Positions 1-7,100 are shown, counted from the stretch's first letter. The stretch is DNA of 64,000 bases from Syntrophaceae bacterium UBA6078 (GCA_002428735.1 DIXO01000066.1:1-64000), one strand, 5' to 3'. Numbers and translations are program-made. The notes: generated by a model from the sequence alone, not told the origin.

Positions 1-50
1 AAGAGAACAAAAAGAGAAAGGCAGCGTAAGTCCGCCGCTCATCGTTCCTT

Positions 51-91
51 CAGAAAGGCTGCTTCAGTCACCGACTTCCGCAGCCTTTCTG
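51..91. other. 12-bp perfect inverted repeat (hairpin)
   Basis: Arms CAGAAAGGCTGC (51-62) and GCAGCCTTTCTG (80-91) are exact reverse complements with a 17-nt loop. No T tract follows on the + strand, so a classical terminator reading is weak. It lies 55 bp upstream of a strong promoter and may be the end of an off-window unit or a protein-binding site. Confidence 0.6.
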
Positions 92-146
92 ACCGATACA
101 AAGCGGACAACTCATGTGCTACAAAACCGGACAGTTCTATTTGCTC

Positions 147-176
147 TTGACATTATCTTTCCGATTATTATATGAT
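147..176 (+). promoter_or_regulatory. Strong sigma70-type promoter
   Basis: TTGACA (147-152), 18-bp spacer, TATGAT (171-176). No convincing reading frame follows. What follows is the pair of hairpin-repeat units, so the product may be a non-coding RNA. The spacer/-10 region resembles the promoter of the ribbon-helix-helix gene at 6665-6694 (both read TTGACA-N18-TATGA). Confidence 0.65.
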
Positions 177-218
177 AGTAAGCGGAGATAAAACGAACTA
201 CCCCAGTGCATATGTACA

Positions 219-310
219 CTCTCTACCAAACTCTACCACTCTCAAGAGTTTTTGATATCATTCAACTTTTACGGGTAGAGAGCTGTCCAAACCTTCCAAC
301 TCTCTACCCG
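219..310 (+). repeat. Hairpin-repeat unit A (CTCTACC type)
   Basis: The core CTCTACC occurs at 221-227, 231-237 (10 bp apart) and 302-308, and inverted as GGTAGAG at 274-280. Arms 272-282 (CGGGTAGAGAG) and 300-310 form an exact 11-bp stem with a 17-nt loop. Unit B has the same layout with another core sequence. Confidence 0.75.
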
Positions 311-361
311 TGTATCAGAACAGAGGCTTTTAGAGAACTGGAAGGGGGGTACCCATGTGCA

Positions 362-467
362 GAAAGCCTACCAAAGCCTACCACTCCCAAGACATATTGA
401 TATCGTTGATCTTTTTCAGGTAGGCTTTCAGGTAGAGAATTATCAAAGCCTACCAACTCCCTACCTG
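362..467 (+). repeat. Hairpin-repeat unit B (GCCTACC type)
   Basis: AAAGCCTACC is tandemly repeated at 363-372 and 373-382, present again at 445-454, and inverted at 419-428 (GGTAGGCTTT), giving a perfect 10-bp stem 419-428/445-454. An outer CAGGTAG/CTACCTG pair (417-423/461-467) can also form. The segment after the tandem repeats (CCACT, CCAAGA, TTGATATC) matches unit A. Confidence 0.75.
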
Positions 468-520
468 CATGCCCTATCGATGAAACCGGCCTGTTTTCTT
501 TTGCTCTATATGGGTTTGAA

Positions 521-548
521 GCATGGCGTGTTACAGATAACGCCATGC
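521..548 (+). terminator. Hairpin, possible terminator of the 183-560 transcript
   Basis: GCATGGCGT (521-529) and ACGCCATGC (540-548) pair perfectly around a 10-nt loop. Only a short T-rich stretch (TGTTTCT) follows, so termination strength is uncertain. Confidence 0.4.
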
Positions 549-634
549 TGTTTCTCCGCATTAACGAAACGGTGACCTTTGTTTGTTGACGAGTATATAC
601 AATTGCACATTGATTTGTCCTCCCTCTTGCCCGA

Positions 635-677
635 GCTCGCGGTCTCTCTGCCGGGCCGCTCCTCGGTTCATGATCCC
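635..677. repeat. Long direct repeat shared with the tRNA-His element (copy 1)
   Basis: A 31-bp stretch (635-665) is identical to 5926-5956. After four variable bases both copies continue ATGATCCC. In copy 2 it lies inside a coding frame; here that frame has a stop, so copy 1 is not obviously coding. Confidence 0.7.
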
Positions 678-955
678 CAAAGCCGGAGTCTATTTGTTCA
701 AATGTTTTTGGATTAGTATTTTCCTTCATTTTGCCTCCCTCCTTTATGTAGAGGAAAGCAAAATGACGAAGAGGACAACCAGACAGGAATAAAAATATTT
801 TTTGTCCGGGAAGGTTGAATTTACAGAATAGGATTTAAGTTAGGTACTTATTTCTCCCTCCTGAAAGCTTCACAAAAGCACTTTCAATAAATATCTCCTC
901 TTTCAATCAGCAATCCTTAATGCAGATTTTCTATGTCTTGGACAAATTTCCTTTG

Positions 956-1106
956 ATATACCAACTTGGCTCAAGAAGCATCTTACCACAAAATGCCAAA
1001 AGTCAAAGGTTCATTTTGCTTGATATTTAAGCACTTTTTTCTTTACATTCTTTTTAAAAAAGAGCGATAAGTCTTAAGCGAATAAGGAAAAACCAAGTTG
1101 GTATAT
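956..1106. repeat. 14-bp inverted repeat flanking the HNH-DGQHR promoter region
   Basis: ATATACCAACTTGG (956-969) and its exact reverse complement (1093-1106) bracket 123 bp that contains the best promoter candidate for the gene starting at 1155. Spaced operators for a dimeric repressor or a looping site are possible. No regulator gene lies beside it in the window. Confidence 0.6.
1042..1070 (+). promoter_or_regulatory. Possible promoter for the HNH-DGQHR gene
   Basis: TTTACA (1042-1047), 17-bp spacer, CGATAA (1065-1070). The -10 is poor. The downstream arm of the inverted repeat lies about 23 bp after it, a position where a bound repressor could block transcription. Confidence 0.3.
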
Positions 1107-1154
1107 TAATCGTTAGGCGCAGAATCGAGAAACGAGACAGACGGAGGGAGATAA

Positions 1155-2786
1155 ATGTCCAGAAGCATTCTTGACCGGTTCACAGAAGAAGAGCGCAGAC
1201 AGCTAATCGAACGACTGCTCGCTGTTCAAGGAAAGAAAAGCTACATTTCCGGCAAAGAAATCGATCTGCGTATTGATCAAGTCGAGGTTGACCACATCAT
1301 CGCACTCGATCGTGGTGGAGACGACGACGAATCAAATTGGGGTGTTGTGATAGCCAGCGAGAACTCCTCGAAAGGGAAAAGGGATCTGCAACTCCTTAAG
1401 TATATCTACCAATTCCGCAATCATAGGGATCAGTACCTTGCCTTGAAAAGAGATTTTACTTTCGGCGATGCCTTGGGAGAAGTTTACCCTTCAAGGGAAG
1501 AAGTCCTTTACGATCTGACGGACAAGACGATCACCCTGAAATATAAATCCAAAGGCGAGACCGTAGTTCTCACGTATCCCATCTTGTCTGACAGTCTTGA
1601 TAAATCGGTTAAGTCATTTGTTGGAATGGTACCCTTTGAGATTGTCAATCACGATGCCAGCATAAATCCCCGCTCAATTGTGGACTTGGAGGTGATGATA
1701 GAGGAATTTTATAACAAGAATCCACAACTGTTTCCCAGTCTTGCCACATTGGACATAACTTCTGAAGGCAAAGCAAAAATCATGGCTTTCGATGGTCAGC
1801 ACAAGGCGGCTGCACAGCTTTACCTTCGGTCCAGGCAACTTTTTCTGCGGGTTTTCGTAAACGTTGAAAAGGCTAAGATCAAGAAGACAAATCTCCGCGC
1901 CCACACAGTAGTCGCCCAAATCCACTTTCCCAAGCTTATTGAGGACAAGGTGGGCCACGATCTCTTCTCGGTCGAGTTTGAACCATTCGCCGATAGAGTT
2001 GACCGTACGAAATCTACGGAACTCGCCTTTATTAAACAGGAGGAGATAAACGACGAATACCGGAACTATCTTGCAAACTACTTCAAATACAATGCTCTAA
2101 TTGATGAGGAAGGCGAAAGACATCCGATTTTGGAATTTGTTGAAACCATAAGCGCTCGTTCAAAGAACTACCCCATCAGTTATGACACCCTATCGAAAAC
2201 GTTTCTTCGCTTGATCTATCTAAAGCCGTCCGAGGACAAACTTGAGAAATCGATTCCATTACGAAGGTCCGAAATAGGCAATCTGCGAGAGATTATGGCA
2301 CTGTTCGTTGAAAGGGTGCTAAAGGACAAGTTCGATGTACAAACAGGCATTTACAAAATAGAAGAAAAGCTTGTTGAAGAGCCCAACAGCATTGTGGATG
2401 ACCATCTTATTGGTTACCGCATCTGTCGTCAAGCAGCCTTCCTGGTATGGATCAACGAGTTTAGAAAGGCGGTTGCTAGGCTGCTGGTTTCACGAAATAG
2501 GTACACAAATGCCAAATGGAGAGACGATCGTGTTCTGTGGGCTGACATAAGCGATGACGATTTTCAGATCATCGGGAACATGTTCGATGTGATCAGGAAG
2601 CACAGGATATGGAAAATAAAAGAGAATAAAGAGATACTGGCGTCTCTCGGGTCAACCAAACAATCCGACTGGAAGGCCATGCTCCTTGACGGCAAGCTAC
2701 CGGGTCGGGAAGAGCGTCTTTTCGATCCGCTGAATGATACGGTCATTTACGACAAGGCGATTAACATTGGGTCAGGCGGTGCGTAA
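1155..2786 (+). CDS. HNH endonuclease domain fused to a DGQHR (DndB-like) domain protein
   Basis: 543 aa. Residues about 1-80 carry an HNH core: D46-H47 followed by N61, N70 and K73. The usual zinc cysteines are absent; SYISGKEIDL stands where HNH proteins often have a CxxC knuckle. A later motif FDGQHK (212-217) followed by a hydrophobic strand matches the DGQHR/DndB family, ParB-like folds found in phosphorothioation and other defence loci. The remaining part to residue 543 is mainly helical with no motif recognised. The start at ATG 1155 follows ACGGAGGGAG. It stands alone, with no dnd, restriction or methylase partner nearby, next to a tRNA-Arg fragment. Inferred: single-gene anti-phage or DNA-sensing nuclease. 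The domain calls are by motif only. Confidence 0.7.
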   Translation: MSRSILDRFTEEERRQLIERLLAVQGKKSYISGKEIDLRIDQVEVDHIIALDRGGDDDESNWGVVIASENSSKGKRDLQLLKYIYQFRNHRDQYLALKRDFTFGDALGEVYPSREEVLYDLTDKTITLKYKSKGETVVLTYPILSDSLDKSVKSFVGMVPFEIVNHDASINPRSIVDLEVMIEEFYNKNPQLFPSLATLDITSEGKAKIMAFDGQHKAAAQLYLRSRQLFLRVFVNVEKAKIKKTNLRAHTVVAQIHFPKLIEDKVGHDLFSVEFEPFADRVDRTKSTELAFIKQEEINDEYRNYLANYFKYNALIDEEGERHPILEFVETISARSKNYPISYDTLSKTFLRLIYLKPSEDKLEKSIPLRRSEIGNLREIMALFVERVLKDKFDVQTGIYKIEEKLVEEPNSIVDDHLIGYRICRQAAFLVWINEFRKAVARLLVSRNRYTNAKWRDDRVLWADISDDDFQIIGNMFDVIRKHRIWKIKENKEILASLGSTKQSDWKAMLLDGKLPGREERLFDPLNDTVIYDKAINIGSGGA

Positions 2787-3185
2787 GGCAAGCCTCTACA
2801 GAAACCGAACAGACTCCCGACCTAGAGGTCACATCATATTCGTGAAAGGCTATGCCAAGTGCCTAACCAATCACTGGTGCGGACGCAAAAAACCGCGCCG
2901 CACAGTTCCGTCGTTATGCTTCCAAAGGCAATCCACAGTATTCCACTTTGATCGAAATCATTTCTTTGTAGGTGAAAAATGCAAAAATAAATTGACGGAA
3001 TTAAATTTAGATCGTGTCAATACTGTGCTTGCCGATGTGATAAAGTTGTGATAGAAGCCTCCACAAAGTAAGGAAATAGACAGAATAAACGGCAACAAAA
3101 GGAACTGAAAACAGGGGTTGTCGTTAAATGTCTTTCGGGAAATCAGGCCTTAAATCAAGGGGTTAGGAATAATAAGAATTTGTTT
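2787..3185. other. Intergenic, no supportable gene
   Basis: An open frame (2734-3051) overlaps the end of the preceding gene but has no ribosome-binding site and unlikely composition. Nothing else is seen before the tRNA-Arg fragment. This is probably the distal end of an integrated island. Confidence 0.5.
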
Positions 3186-3241
3186 GCCAGCTCAGCCTTC
3201 TAATCCGTAGGTCCCGGGTTCGAATCCCTGCTGGCGTACCA
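3186..3241 (+). pseudogene. tRNA-Arg(TCT) 3' fragment, probable old attachment site
   Basis: The sequence carries CTTCTAA (anticodon TCT in its loop), a variable region, the T arm GGTTCGAAT and acceptor end CTGGCGTACCA of a tRNA-Arg. The D arm and most of the 5' half are missing, the anticodon arm does not pair, and the T stem has a mismatch. It directly precedes an intact tRNA-His; Arg-His tRNA neighbours are common in this bacterial group. The simplest reading is that an island integrated into tRNA-Arg, with this as its distal att copy and the intact tRNA-Arg left of the window. Confidence 0.6.
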
Positions 3242-3252
3242 TATAGATTCGT

Positions 3253-3330
3253 GGTGGGTGTAGCTCAGCTGGTTAGAGTGCCTGGTTGTGGCCCAGGAGG
3301 TCGAGGGTTCAAATCCCTTCACTCACCCCA
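3253..3330 (+). tRNA. tRNA-His (GTG)
   Basis: Full cloverleaf. Acceptor GGTGGGTG (3253-3260) pairs with CACTCACC, including the extra 5' G (G-1) diagnostic of tRNA-His. The D arm TAGCTCAGCTGGTTAGAG, anticodon loop TTGTGGC with GTG, T loop TTCAAAT and encoded CCA are all present. Its last 30 bases are the attL copy of the element to the right, so integration leaves the tRNA intact. Confidence 0.95.
3301..3330 (+). repeat. attL: 30-bp core, 3' end of tRNA-His
   Basis: Identical over all 30 bases to 8453-8482. It starts in the T arm and ends with the encoded CCA. Identity stops sharply on both sides, as expected for a tyrosine-recombinase crossover region. Confidence 0.9.
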
Positions 3331-3396
3331 AATATTTTTAGGAAAGTCAAATGGTTGTAGTTTTTGATGGCCCTAAAAAGCGGTGTCAAAACGGTG

Positions 3397-4512
3397 TCAG
3401 TATTCCCCCGTCTTTTTGAGGGGGATTACTTGGCCCCGGTTGCTCTGATAAACCATCCTTGCATCTTCTGATTCAATCCGAAAGTATCTCTCAAAAGCTT
3501 TGTTAGTTTTCGTCATCATGGCCCTTTGTATTTCTTCCGGGGAATGAAATCGCCTCAATGCACGTGCTGAACTGTGCTTGGTGCCTCCGTAAAGATCAAC
3601 ACCCTCAATGCCTAAATTCTTGCACGCTTTTTTCCAATATCGGTAAAAATGATTTCTTCCGAAGGGTCTTCCGTTCGCATGGCGAAAGAAGGGCATTTCG
3701 GGAAAAAGCGACAGGTCAAAGGATTTAAACATCTCGACATCTTCCGGTATCAAGGGAATAGCTTTGTATTCTGTTTTGGAGTCGCTTGAAGGAATGTAAA
3801 GATAGCCGTTTCCAAGATCGATATTTCCTTCTTTTAATAACCTCATTTCATTGGGCCTGATAGAAAAGTAGGTTGTTAGAAGCATAATCCCTATATGTGT
3901 CTTTTCTTCTGGTGCAATTCTTTTTATCTCTTCGAGGATTGCTATTTGTGTAACTTTGTCCACGGTGCGTCTATACCCTAAATCGTAAGACACCGTTGGG
4001 AAATCCGGCATCTCAGATATTTCTTGTCTTCGTTTTAACCATGTAAAAAAGTTGTGTAATGTTGACAAAATGTTATGTTTTGTTTTTCCCCCGAGAGAAA
4101 GAGTTTTGCTGAAATCTTCAAGGTTTCCGTATCGGATATTCTTGACGTTCATATCACCAAAAAAAGCCTGTGCCTTGTCAATGTGGTTTGAGATGGAACG
4201 ATAGGAACCGGGTTTTACATCACCTTTTTTAAACTCAAGCCATTTCTTGGATGTATTGGTAAAGGAGAGGGGATTGTCCTTCATGTAATCCCGTCTATCA
4301 AAAGTGCATTCGTCTGTTTTGAATCTTACACCGGTAAGAAATCTTTGTGCTTCACTGTAAGACTTAAATCGTTTGTTAACTGCTCCAAACTTCACCCTGA
4401 AACGTGAAGCTCTGCATTGTTTATGCTGTGGACATGCAAGATAGGTTCCGAAATCTCTGTATTTGCCACCGCACACCGGACACTTTTCGTCAGAATAGAT
4501 TCCCCCAATCAT
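3397..4512 (-). CDS. Tyrosine recombinase / phage integrase with N-terminal zinc ribbon
   Basis: 371 aa from ATG 4512, preceded by AAGGGGGTGCTGTGC; an upstream in-frame ATG at 4572 lacks such a site. Cysteines C11-x2-C14 and C27-x5-C33 form a short zinc ribbon. A SAM-like core-binding domain spans about 75-175 and the catalytic domain about 185-350. Catalytic residues by alignment to the family: R219 (SIRPNEMR), the GGTKHSS box near H313 and nucleophile Y343 (ERYF). It excises and integrates the 3301-8482 element at tRNA-His, and lies 66 bp from the attL core, as is usual. The box II residue before His is Lys here. Confidence 0.88.
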   Translation of the reverse strand: MIGGIYSDEKCPVCGGKYRDFGTYLACPQHKQCRASRFRVKFGAVNKRFKSYSEAQRFLTGVRFKTDECTFDRRDYMKDNPLSFTNTSKKWLEFKKGDVKPGSYRSISNHIDKAQAFFGDMNVKNIRYGNLEDFSKTLSLGGKTKHNILSTLHNFFTWLKRRQEISEMPDFPTVSYDLGYRRTVDKVTQIAILEEIKRIAPEEKTHIGIMLLTTYFSIRPNEMRLLKEGNIDLGNGYLYIPSSDSKTEYKAIPLIPEDVEMFKSFDLSLFPEMPFFRHANGRPFGRNHFYRYWKKACKNLGIEGVDLYGGTKHSSARALRRFHSPEEIQRAMMTKTNKAFERYFRIESEDARMVYQSNRGQVIPLKKTGEY

Positions 4513-4618
4513 GCACAGCACCCCCTTTGATCGTGATAGGGGGTGAGTATCATATGAAGCCGAATCTTTCAATTAAGGGCACCTCTGCGAAGAATAAACC
4601 GCATTTCCATTCAGAGCA

Positions 4619-5809
4619 TTAGCTATCACTAAAGGTATGAGCCATTTTATGGACTCTCTTGTCACGATTCACCATTTCATGATGATATCGTGCCCGTTTC
4701 CGGTCCAATCGTGATTGAATATCAGCTTTCCTGTCCGGGCTTTTGCTTAACTCCTCGGCGTAAGAAACGACGCAATCTTCCAGACTGGCAGGGGTGTTAA
4801 GGGCCGCCCCTTGTTGTTCCTGTCTGATGGCGTGAAGACTGATCGTTAAACCGTTCATCTGTTGCAGGAGCCGTTTCTTTTCCATACACACGGCCTGTTC
4901 CCGTACCAGCGGTTCCGCGTCCTGCACGCCGGAAAACCCCTGTTGAATCGCTTCCCACCACTGAAAGGTTTTTCTTTGCGTGTGATGGAGTCCCGGCCTG
5001 TCCTGAAACTTGAGCCATTCCTTGGTGCAGTAGGCCCACCCGTTCACCGACTTTTCCAACAGGGTATGGGGTGTGTTGAGGCCCAGTTCTTTGAGCACTT
5101 CCCGTCTCATCTGGAATTCAACCCGGATGATCTTCTTTCCTTCCGGTACTTCGGGGATTCCCCATATGTCATGCATCCATATTTTCTTGGATTGCTGCGC
5201 TATCTCCAGAGGCTTGTCATAGAGACGGGCGGAGACGACCCCTTTGCCGATCCTGATCCCGGTCAGCTGCCTGTTCCGGTAATAGGGGGCGTAATCGCTG
5301 GCGCGGGTGACGGCATAGGTGAGCAGATCGGCATCCCACAATTCTTCCGGCACGAGAACATCGATGCACAAATCAACGCGGCTCAACTTTGTTTCAACGA
5401 TGGTGCCCCCATTCGCCGTGATGATCCCCATGGCTAACCGGATCGCTTCTGCCGCCCCCATGTGCCATAACCCCTCGGAACGGAACTCGATCATGACGCC
5501 GGGACGCTGCCCCGGTTCCGTCCGGTGTGCTATCTTGAAGGTAAAAGCAGAGGATGAAAGAATCCACGAAAACCCCTGTGTTCCGTGCGGTTTGATGGTG
5601 AAGGGCCACGGGTCAGGGGAGAAGGGATGTTTCAATTCTCCGGGATAATCCGCGCCGCACTCTTTCGCCTGTTCTTTCAGTTCATCAAGGAAGGGAAACA
5701 ACGAGGGGTCATTCCAGCCTACATCCATAGATAAAACAAGGGTATCCACACCGGATGCCAGGATATTTTCAGGTACAATTTTCACCTTTGCGGGGTGCCT
5801 GATAGTCAT
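4619..5809 (-). CDS. Replication initiation protein, Rep_trans / RstA-like
   Basis: 396 aa. The pattern SRVDLCID (143-150), ARLYDKPLEI (194-203) and IRVEFQMRRE (228-237) is typical of the rolling-circle initiator family that includes plasmid pT181-type Rep and filamentous-phage RstA. The C-terminal third (about 300-396) is charged and helical. The start ATG overlaps the stop of the upstream 133-aa gene by 4 bp, so the two are translationally coupled. Likely role: nicks a double-strand origin to start replication of the excised circle; the 134-nt palindrome at 6737-6870 is a candidate origin. The catalytic tyrosine was not assigned. Family by motif recognition, function inferred. Confidence 0.72.
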   Translation of the reverse strand: MTIRHPAKVKIVPENILASGVDTLVLSMDVGWNDPSLFPFLDELKEQAKECGADYPGELKHPFSPDPWPFTIKPHGTQGFSWILSSSAFTFKIAHRTEPGQRPGVMIEFRSEGLWHMGAAEAIRLAMGIITANGGTIVETKLSRVDLCIDVLVPEELWDADLLTYAVTRASDYAPYYRNRQLTGIRIGKGVVSARLYDKPLEIAQQSKKIWMHDIWGIPEVPEGKKIIRVEFQMRREVLKELGLNTPHTLLEKSVNGWAYCTKEWLKFQDRPGLHHTQRKTFQWWEAIQQGFSGVQDAEPLVREQAVCMEKKRLLQQMNGLTISLHAIRQEQQGAALNTPASLEDCVVSYAEELSKSPDRKADIQSRLDRKRARYHHEMVNRDKRVHKMAHTFSDS

Positions 5810-6207
5810 ATGGCACCCCCGTTGTCCGTCCGGTATCCAAAGGCCCGTTGTACCCCCTGACTCTGGTGCCCGTTCCCTGTCTTGTGCCCCGGTGATAGAG
5901 CCTTCTTCTTCGCGTGCGTGTGCTCGCTCGCGGTCTCTCTGCCGGGCCGCTCCTCGCTATATGATCCCGATCGTGAAAACGTGGGGATGTTTTTCGCTTC
6001 TTCTTCGGATAGGACCCGCGAGCCGGGGAAGGTGGTCAGGATTTTATGGATGAGATAGTCCCGCCTGTGCTCTATCAGTTCGGCGTAGGTCCGGGGATGC
6101 TCTGCTGACAGATAATAGACGCGGCTGTGAGATGCAGAAGGGCAGGGGATCAGTCCGGGTAGGACGCCGCCGCCCTTCGATATAAGGTTATGCTTCTTGC
6201 ACGACAT
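5806..6207 (-). CDS. Uncharacterised element protein upstream of rep
   Basis: 133 aa from ATG 6207, preceded by GAGGAGGGCTTTTCT; ATG 6261 lacks a good site. It has an N-terminal Cys-containing start (MSCKKHN), a basic middle and a low-complexity tail rich in Gly, His and Lys. No family recognised. The 31-bp repeat shared with 635-665 is read here as EERPGRETAS. The gene overlaps rep by 4 bp, which suggests a replication or copy-control accessory. Confidence in coding rests on the ribosome site and coupling, not on homology. Confidence 0.55.
   Translation of the reverse strand: MSCKKHNLISKGGGVLPGLIPCPSASHSRVYYLSAEHPRTYAELIEHRRDYLIHKILTTFPGSRVLSEEEAKNIPTFSRSGSYSEERPGRETASEHTHAKKKALSPGHKTGNGHQSQGVQRAFGYRTDNGGAI
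5926..5968. repeat. Long direct repeat (copy 2)
   Basis: 31 identical bases (5926-5956) shared with 635-665, then four variable bases and ATGATCCC. It links the tRNA-His element to the island on its left, either by common ancestry of mobile modules or by a shared functional site. Confidence 0.7.
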
Positions 6208-6315
6208 AGAAAAGCCCTCCTCTGGGAAATGGAGAGCCTCTTGACACACCGGAGGGAACACACTATCATGAAAGCGTGATCATGGGGTGTGCCGAAAGGC
6301 CCTCATACCGTCACG

Positions 6316-6359
6316 GAGACCAGGCGCCGGGACCCGTCCAAAGGCTGGCGTCTGGTCTC
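6316..6359. other. 13-bp hairpin between the RHH and 133-aa genes
   Basis: GAGACCAGGCGCC (6316-6328) pairs with 6347-6359 (12 Watson-Crick pairs and one G-T) around an 18-nt loop. There is no T tract on the - strand, so it is not a clear terminator. It could be a processing hairpin, an attenuator between regulator and rep genes, or a secondary replication-origin structure. Confidence 0.6.
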
Positions 6360-6369
6360 GCTCAATCGT

Positions 6370-6633
6370 CTATGAATGTTCTTCTTTTGTTCCTTCCTCC
6401 TTTTTCCCTTTCCGTCCCCGGAGCCGTTGCCGGATATCTTCGTAAATCTTCGCCATGGCCCAGAGGCCGACCTTGTTCATGATCGTCAGTTCTTCAACTC
6501 CCACTTCAACAAGGTTCGATATCAGTTTGCTTCTCGTCAGGTCTCCCTTCTCGGCAAGCCTATCAATCTTTGCCACAAGGTCTTTCCTGATCCAGATCGT
6601 CACCGCCTGCTTGTCACCTTTCTCTGCCGGCAT
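6370..6633 (-). CDS. Ribbon-helix-helix (Arc/CopG-like) regulator
   Basis: 87 aa. Residues about 9-55 fit a ribbon-helix-helix fold: beta strand QAVTIWIRKD, helix LVAKIDRLAEKG, helix SKLISNLVEVGVEEL. The tail is very rich in Lys, Arg and Glu. ATG 6633 follows AGGAGGTATGAGAC. A promoter with an AGTCT-GT-AGACT palindrome at its start point lies directly upstream, so autoregulation is likely. It heads the - strand transcript leading to the 133-aa gene, rep and perhaps the integrase, so it probably sets copy number or the excision state, like CopG in plasmids. Confidence 0.75.
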   Translation of the reverse strand: MPAEKGDKQAVTIWIRKDLVAKIDRLAEKGDLTRSKLISNLVEVGVEELTIMNKVGLWAMAKIYEDIRQRLRGRKGKKEEGTKEEHS

Positions 6634-6652
6634 GTCTCATACCTCCTAATAA

Positions 6653-6694
6653 AGTCTGTAGACTCTCATATAATAATTAAAAGGATCGTGTCAA
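6653..6694 (-). promoter_or_regulatory. Promoter and operator of the RHH gene
   Basis: On the - strand: TTGACA (6694-6689), 18-bp spacer, TATGAG (6670-6665). AGTCT-GT-AGACT (6653-6664) overlaps the expected start point, the right place for a dimeric ribbon-helix-helix repressor. Confidence 0.6.
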
Positions 6695-6736
6695 GTAGTT
6701 TTTTCAAAAAAAAGTAAAAAAGTTTTGATTGGCCGA

Positions 6737-6870
6737 CCCTCTCCCCCTCGCTTCTTAAGATCGGAGCACGAGCGGCCCTCCTGTCAAGGGTTCCCTTCGG
6801 CTCACTTTGTTCGGCCTTGACAGCAGGGCCTTGGCTCGTGCGTAAAAGGTAGCGGGCGAAGGGGAGAGGG
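6737..6870. other. 134-nt interrupted palindrome, candidate replication origin
   Basis: Nested arms: CCCTCTCCCC/GGGGAGAGGG (6737-6746/6861-6870) with four more pairs inward; GCACGAGC/GCTCGTGC (6766-6773/6834-6841); GGCCCT/AGGGCC (6774-6779/6825-6830); CTGTCAAGG/CCTTGACAG (6781-6789/6815-6823). The loop is 25 nt. There are no genes inside. A cruciform of this size next to a rolling-circle-type Rep gene suggests the double- or single-strand origin. The nick site was not identified. Confidence 0.65.
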
Positions 6871-7044
6871 TAGGGCGTTCCGTGGGACTCTGGGAAAAGG
6901 GTGATTTTTGGGGCTTGTAATGATAGTCCGTGCAGGTTTGGAGAATTTTAGAGAATTACTGTTTTTAAGTTCACCTAATAACAAATGATTTTGATCAGAG
7001 GGAACTGCTGGGGATTACCGTTTGAAAGTCTCGACGAAAATTTC

Positions 7045-7074
7045 TTGACATGGCACCGTGAATTCCTGTATTAT
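7045..7074 (+). promoter_or_regulatory. Strong promoter of the element's cargo genes
   Basis: TTGACA (7045-7050), 18-bp spacer, TATTAT (7069-7074). It fires rightward into the leader element and then the 104-aa and 251-aa genes. Confidence 0.65.
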
Positions 7075-7100
7075 TTCTGCTTGTGAACGGTTATAACCAC

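Larger units (their letters stand above)
183..560 (+). ncRNA. Candidate structured non-coding RNA with two covarying repeat units
   Basis: The stretch starts just after a near-consensus promoter and ends in a 9-bp hairpin (521-548). In between are two homologous units (219-310 and 362-467), each with tandem 10-bp repeats, an inverted copy, and a further direct copy able to pair with it. Paired bases differ between units but stay complementary, which is what conserved base pairing would give. No ORF here has a good ribosome-binding site and sensible composition. It could instead be a DNA-level site array such as iterons or recombinase arms. The transcript ends are guesses. Confidence 0.35.
561..1154. 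other. AT-rich non-coding stretch before the HNH-DGQHR gene
   Basis: No supportable gene. It holds the direct repeat at 635-677, a 14-bp inverted repeat at 956-969/1093-1106 and a weak promoter at 1042-1070. The frame on the - strand at 304-729 has low-complexity, arginine-rich composition and no ribosome-binding site, and is not called. Confidence 0.6.

Noticed and set aside
219..467. Repeat array read as a CRISPR
   Set aside because: Repeats are 7-10 bp, include inverted copies, and have no regular spacers or cas genes.
304..729. 141-aa frame on the - strand across the hairpin-repeat region
   Set aside because: Arginine-rich, no ribosome site, and it runs through repeats whose pattern is explained by base pairing; the shared 31-bp repeat is read in a different frame from its coding copy.
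2734..3051. 105-aa frame overlapping the HNH gene end
   Set aside because: No SD, random composition, overlaps a well-supported gene.
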